Assembly: GCF_050613145.1 (NCBI RefSeq)
Contig: NZ_CP192507.1
Location: 868,001-932,000, forward strand
Direction: 5' to 3'
From: Lysinibacillus_B sp050613145
GTDB taxonomy: Bacteria > Bacillota > Bacilli > Bacillales_A > Planococcaceae
DNA length: 64,000 nt
Within the stretch, counting starts at the first letter, position 1. Every line of letters starts with the position of its first letter. The position numbers were made by a program, and so were the translations under genes. Under the pieces are notes generated by a model. The model made no database searches. It was given only the letters and a program-made list of their open reading frames with translations, and had not been told where the DNA came from. Positions 60,377-64,000 of this stretch are shown here, one piece after another.

Positions 60377-61720
60377 ATGGCATTCAATTTCCGTTTACCG
60401 GATATCGGAGAAGGTATCCATGAAGGTGAAATCGTGAAATGGTTCGTAAAACCAGGAGACAAAGTACAAGAAGATGATATTTTATGTGAAGTACAAAACG
60501 ATAAAGCGGTTGTAGAAATCCCATCTCCAGTAGAAGGTACTGTCGAAGAGGTTTTAGTAGCAGAAGGTACAGTGGCGGTTGTAGGTGACGTACTCATTCG
60601 ATTCGATGCGCCAGGTTATGAAGATTTAAAATTAAAAGGCGATGACCATGCAGAAGCAAAAGGTGAAGAGAAAACAGAAGCACAAGTACAAGCGACAGCT
60701 GAAGCAGGTCAAGAGATAGCAAAGGAACCAACAGCAACAGAAGAGGCACCAAAAGCTGAAGTTGTATCAGCAAATGAGCCAGATACGAATAAGCGCATCA
60801 TTGCAATGCCATCTGTACGTAAATTTGCACGTGACAATGGGGTGAATATTCACCAAGTCGCTGGTTCAGGTAAAAATGGCCGTGTTTTAAAAGAAGATAT
60901 TGAGAAATTTATGAGCGGTGAGCAAGCGCCAGTTGCACAACAGGCAGTAGCTGAAGTGCAAGCAACGGAAACGGTAGATGCACCACAAGTAGCAGTACCG
61001 GTAAATGTAGAGGGCGAGTTCCCAGAAACACGTGAAAAAATGAGCGGTATTCGCAAAGCGATTGCAAAAGCGATGGTACACTCGAAACAAACAGCGCCGC
61101 ACGTGACATTAATGGACGAAGTAGATGTGACGGCACTTGTAGCACACCGTAAGCGTTTTAAAGACATTGCCGCTGAAAAAGGTGTAAAATTAACGTACTT
61201 GCCGTATGTTGTTAAGGCATTAGTGTCCATGTTACGTGAATTCCCTGAGTTTAACCGTTCGTTAGACGATGCAACACAGGAAATTATTCAAAAGCATTAT
61301 TATAATATTGGCATTGCAGCCGATACTGAAAAAGGATTATTAGTTCCTGTCATTAAGCATGCGGATCGTAAATCTGTATTCGCTGTATCAGGTGAAATTA
61401 ATGAACTGGCAACAAAAGCACGTGATGGCAAGTTAACACCAAATGAAATGAAAGGTGGCTCAATGTCGATTACGAATATTGGATCAGCTGGTGGTCAGTG
61501 GTTTACACCCGTAATTAACCACCCTGAAGTAGCAATTTTGGGAATTGGCAGAATTTCAGAAAAACCTGTAATAAAAAATGGTGAAATTGTAGCGGCACCT
61601 GTGTTAGCATTATCATTGAGCTTTGACCATCGCATGATCGATGGTGCCACTGCGCAAAATGCTTTAAATCATTTAAAGCGTTTGTTAAGTGAACCAGAAC
61701 TTTTATTAATGGAGGCGTAA
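60377..61720 (+). CDS. pdhC: Pyruvate dehydrogenase E2 (dihydrolipoamide acetyltransferase)
   Basis: A 447-aa E2 core protein. A single N-terminal lipoyl domain carries K43 in VQNDKAVVEIP, followed by a flexible Ala/Glu-rich linker. The peripheral-subunit-binding domain is at about 137-175 (MPSVRKFARDNGVNIHQVAGSGKNGRVLKEDIEKF begins and ends it), then a second linker and the acetyltransferase domain with SFDHRMIDGA. The ATG at 60377 follows AAAGAGGTGA; an upstream GTG is part of that site. Confidence 0.97.
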   Translation: MAFNFRLPDIGEGIHEGEIVKWFVKPGDKVQEDDILCEVQNDKAVVEIPSPVEGTVEEVLVAEGTVAVVGDVLIRFDAPGYEDLKLKGDDHAEAKGEEKTEAQVQATAEAGQEIAKEPTATEEAPKAEVVSANEPDTNKRIIAMPSVRKFARDNGVNIHQVAGSGKNGRVLKEDIEKFMSGEQAPVAQQAVAEVQATETVDAPQVAVPVNVEGEFPETREKMSGIRKAIAKAMVHSKQTAPHVTLMDEVDVTALVAHRKRFKDIAAEKGVKLTYLPYVVKALVSMLREFPEFNRSLDDATQEIIQKHYYNIGIAADTEKGLLVPVIKHADRKSVFAVSGEINELATKARDGKLTPNEMKGGSMSITNIGSAGGQWFTPVINHPEVAILGIGRISEKPVIKNGEIVAAPVLALSLSFDHRMIDGATAQNALNHLKRLLSEPELLLMEA

Positions 61721-61724
61721 TAAA

Positions 61725-63137
61725 ATGGTAGTAGGAGATTTTCCAATCGAGATTGATACTCTAGTTGTTGGTGCAGGCCCTGGTGGTTATGTAGCGGCAA
61801 TCCGTGCAGCGCAAACTGGACAAAAAGTAACAGTAGTAGAGCGCGGTCAACTAGGCGGCGTATGTTTAAACGTAGGATGTATCCCATCAAAAGCATTAAT
61901 CTCTGTAGGTCACCGCTTTGAGCAAGCGAAGCATTCAGATGATATGGGTGTTGTCGCATCAGACGTGAAATTAGACTGGGCTAAAGCACAAGAATTCAAA
62001 AACGGTGTTGTCCAAAAATTAGTAGGCGGCGTTGAAGGTCTATTAAAAGGCAATAAAATAGATGTCGTAAAAGGTGAAGCTTACTTTGTTGATGCAAACA
62101 CTGTACGTGTAATTGATGGCGATAACGCACAAACTTACACTTTTAAAAATGCTATTTTAGCAACAGGTTCTCGTCCAGTTGAAATTCCAACATTCAAATT
62201 CACTGAGCGTGTAATCAACTCAACAGGTGCTCTTTCTTTACCAGAAGTACCAGAGAAATTAGTCGTAATCGGTGGCGGTTACATCGGTACGGAGTTAGGT
62301 TCTGCATACGCAAACTTAGGTTCACAAGTAACAATTATCGAGGGTGGAAAAGACATCCTAGCTGGTTTCGAAAAGCAAATGACACAGGTCGTGAAAAAAG
62401 GCTTAAAGAAAAAAGGCGTAGAAGTAGTAGTAGGCGCATCAGCTAAAGGTGTACAAGAAAATGAAAACGGCGTAATCGTAACATACGAAGTTGGCGGAGA
62501 AGAAAAAACAGTTGAAGCAAACTACGTATTAGTAACTGTAGGTCGTCGTCCAAATACAGATGAAATGGGTCTTGAGCAAATCGGTGTTCAGTTTGCAGAG
62601 CGCGGTTTACTTGAAGTGGATAAACAATGTCGTACTTCAGTACCAAACATTTATGCAATCGGTGATATCGTAGCTGGTCCACAACTTGCACATAAAGCAT
62701 CTTACGAAGGTAAAGTAGCAGCAGAAGCAATCGCTGGCGAGCATTCAATCGTAGATTACTTAGCAATTCCAGCAGTATGCTTCACAGATCCAGAATTAGC
62801 TACTGTAGGTTATTCAGAAGACCAAGCAAAAGCAGAAGGTATCGAAGTGAAAGCGGCGAAGTTCCCATTCGCTGCAAACGGTCGTGCATTAGCTTTAAAC
62901 GCTACAGAAGGTTTCGTAAAACTTGTTGCGCGTAAAGAAGACGGTTTATTAATCGGTGCTCAAATCGTTGGTGCTGGTGCATCTGATATGATCGCTGAAA
63001 TGGGTCTAGCAATCGAAGCAGGTATGACTGCTGAAGACGTAGCATTAACAATCCATGCTCACCCAACATTAGGTGAGATCACAATGGAAGCTGCTGAAGT
63101 ATTACTTGGCAACCCAATCCATATCGTATCTAAATAA
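61725..63137 (+). CDS. pdhD: Dihydrolipoamide dehydrogenase (E3)
   Basis: A 470-aa FAD/NAD flavoprotein that reoxidises the lipoyl groups. FAD motif GAGPGG is at 16-21, the redox disulfide C47/C52 in GGVCLNVGCIPSK, NAD motif GGGYIGTE, and the interface His-Glu in HAHPTLGE. Its AGGAGGCG-like site lies in the end of pdhC. It is last in the operon, with a strong terminator after it. Codon usage of the pdh genes looks optimised, as for highly expressed genes. Confidence 0.97.
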   Translation: MVVGDFPIEIDTLVVGAGPGGYVAAIRAAQTGQKVTVVERGQLGGVCLNVGCIPSKALISVGHRFEQAKHSDDMGVVASDVKLDWAKAQEFKNGVVQKLVGGVEGLLKGNKIDVVKGEAYFVDANTVRVIDGDNAQTYTFKNAILATGSRPVEIPTFKFTERVINSTGALSLPEVPEKLVVIGGGYIGTELGSAYANLGSQVTIIEGGKDILAGFEKQMTQVVKKGLKKKGVEVVVGASAKGVQENENGVIVTYEVGGEEKTVEANYVLVTVGRRPNTDEMGLEQIGVQFAERGLLEVDKQCRTSVPNIYAIGDIVAGPQLAHKASYEGKVAAEAIAGEHSIVDYLAIPAVCFTDPELATVGYSEDQAKAEGIEVKAAKFPFAANGRALALNATEGFVKLVARKEDGLLIGAQIVGAGASDMIAEMGLAIEAGMTAEDVALTIHAHPTLGEITMEAAEVLLGNPIHIVSK

Positions 63138-63150
63138 TTAATCAGTAAAG

Positions 63151-63186
63151 CCCTATTATTTCTTCGGAAATAATAGGGTTTTTTCT
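63151..63186 (+). terminator. Terminator of pdhABCD with TTCG loop
   Basis: CCCTATTATTTC (63151-63162) and GAAATAATAGGG (63167-63178) enclose a TTCG tetraloop, followed by TTTTTTC. Confidence 0.95.
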
Positions 63187-63867
63187 ATGTTCAATGAAAA
63201 TAATAGCGTTCATATATTAAGTTCATTTTCATCTTCCAACAGAACGGTTGACTTCAAAAATCAGCCTACACTTTGCTAATGAATCGTTTCATTTGCTTGT
63301 ATTTTGGCGAAAAAATGAACGTTTTCATTCAAAATAGAGCTGTCTAAGAATAGTTGTTGTGATAAAAAAGAGAGAAATTTACTAAAAAAGAATGTTACGT
63401 AGAGGAAGAAAAAAAGTGCTTTTTGGGATGAAAAATGAATATAATTAAGCTTTTCCGGAAAAATACGTTGTGCTCTAAAGTGATGGATACGCGTCTTTGC
63501 AATGTGATTATTCATAAGAAGCCATAAAAAAACGATAACGCTCAATTTTTTCATAAGAAAATTATACACTCACTTTTAAAAAACGGCGAAAATCTCGATT
63601 TGTCGATTTTGATATACAACTTATTTGAGGATAAGTGCCATTTAGGTAAAAAGACCCTATTTGACACTTGTTTTAAATTAAGTTGTATCTCGATTTCGCT
63701 ATTTGACGCTACTGGTAGAAAAAATTTTTACCGTTAATTTTTAATTAAAGGTGAGTAGCGACGAATGCAACATGAAAAGATGCGTTCATTTTTAGTATGA
63801 TCGACCTCCATAAAAGGAGCCGTTCTCTTTTTAGAAATGCAGCCTAGTCATGCATCTGTTTTTTTCG
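63187..63867. other. Gene-poor region at the end of the window
   Basis: No convincing gene. A 93-codon minus-strand frame (ATG at 63554, stop at 63276) has a TATAAT a few bases before the ATG but no ribosome binding site. It encodes an odd Phe/Leu-rich sequence, so I leave it out. The inverted repeat at 63611-63689 is listed separately. Confidence 0.4.
63611..63689. repeat. Long imperfect inverted repeat
   Basis: GATATACAACTTATTT...TAAGTG (63611-63637) is roughly complementary to CACTTG...AAATTAAGTTGTATC (63665-63689) around a 27-base loop. It could be an RNA hairpin or the remains of a small mobile repeat. Confidence 0.55.
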
Positions 63868-63958
63868 AAAAGATAAGAAAGTATAAATTTTTTCTAGTTT
63901 AAAGAGTGTCTAGGCATTCGTGCCAAAAATTTATTTTGCGACGAAAGCGCTTTTCTTA
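63868..63958. repeat. Dispersed repeat (family A), short copy 3
   Basis: It keeps the left AAAAGATAAGAAAGTATAAA...TCTAGTTTAAAGAGTGTCTA and right GCGCTTTTCTTA ends of the unit at 46957-47111. The central paired block is replaced by a shorter GGCATTCGTGCC hairpin and AT-rich sequence. Confidence 0.75.
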
Positions 63959-64000
63959 GTAACATCATAAAAACAGATGGACACTACATATGTCGGAAGT

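Noticed and set aside
63276..63554. 93-codon minus-strand frame with a TATAAT just before its ATG
   Set aside because: There is no ribosome binding site, the protein is an odd Phe/Leu-rich sequence without recognisable pattern, and it overlaps no conserved element.

Overview
The window looks like a chromosomal segment of an endospore-forming member of the Bacillales, most likely Planococcaceae/Caryophanaceae (Lysinibacillus/Solibacillus type). It is AT-rich, has strong AGGAGG ribosome binding sites, and contains many orthologues of Bacillus subtilis genes in recognisable local order: kinase-mhqR-like, ykwC-cheV, ykuL(darB)-ccpC-dapH-dapL, ykuU-ykuV, and ktrC/rnjA/rpoY/ykrA/def/pdhABCD. Spo0E-family and sporulation-type kinase genes fit a spore former. 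The species assignment is inference from gene content.

Layout. 0-5 kb: a NitT/TauT-type ABC importer operon, a convergent HxlR regulator, and a divergent pair encoding a tandem DUF4242 protein and an acyl-CoA-dehydrogenase-fold flavoprotein. 5-11 kb: a CorA-type Mg2+ transporter, two small unknown genes, an aldehyde dehydrogenase, and ahpCF behind a PerR box. 11-20 kb: a nucleoside deaminase, a membrane sensor kinase, an M42 aminopeptidase, a stand-alone murE, an IS1182-family element inserted into the loop of the murE terminator, a VanZ-like protein and prfC. 20-31 kb: an RND exporter plus SDR operon, a yybP-ykoY (Mn2+) riboswitch ahead of a TerC-family transporter, a KtrB-type K+ channel subunit, a B12/radical SAM protein, a soluble PAS kinase and a MarR regulator. 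31-42 kb: a lipoprotein, a CPBP protease, small conserved proteins, Spo0E-like, ykwC, cheV, ppx-ppk behind PhoP-box-like repeats, and a GGDEF/EAL protein. 42-51 kb: darB, ccpC, dapH-dapL, an MFS exporter, and a regulator-potABCD polyamine operon. 51-64 kb: ykuU-ykuV, ktrC, rnjA-rpoY, a tiny cationic peptide gene, a HAD phosphatase, def and the pdhABCD operon.

Shared themes. Peroxide and thiol stress: ahpC, ahpF, ykuU, ykuV and a MarR regulator. K+ and cyclic dinucleotides: ktrB, ktrC, darB and an EAL protein. Cell wall and lysine/DAP: dapH, dapL and murE. Intergenic space holds at least four families of dispersed structured repeats plus the IS. The most interesting observations are the IS insertion inside a terminator hairpin, a self-contained 23-codon cationic peptide gene, the HxlR/DUF4242/flavoprotein cluster, PhoP-like repeats before ppx-ppk, and a DDPR-type MurE encoded outside any cell-wall cluster. 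All statements come from reading the sequence; no database search was run.
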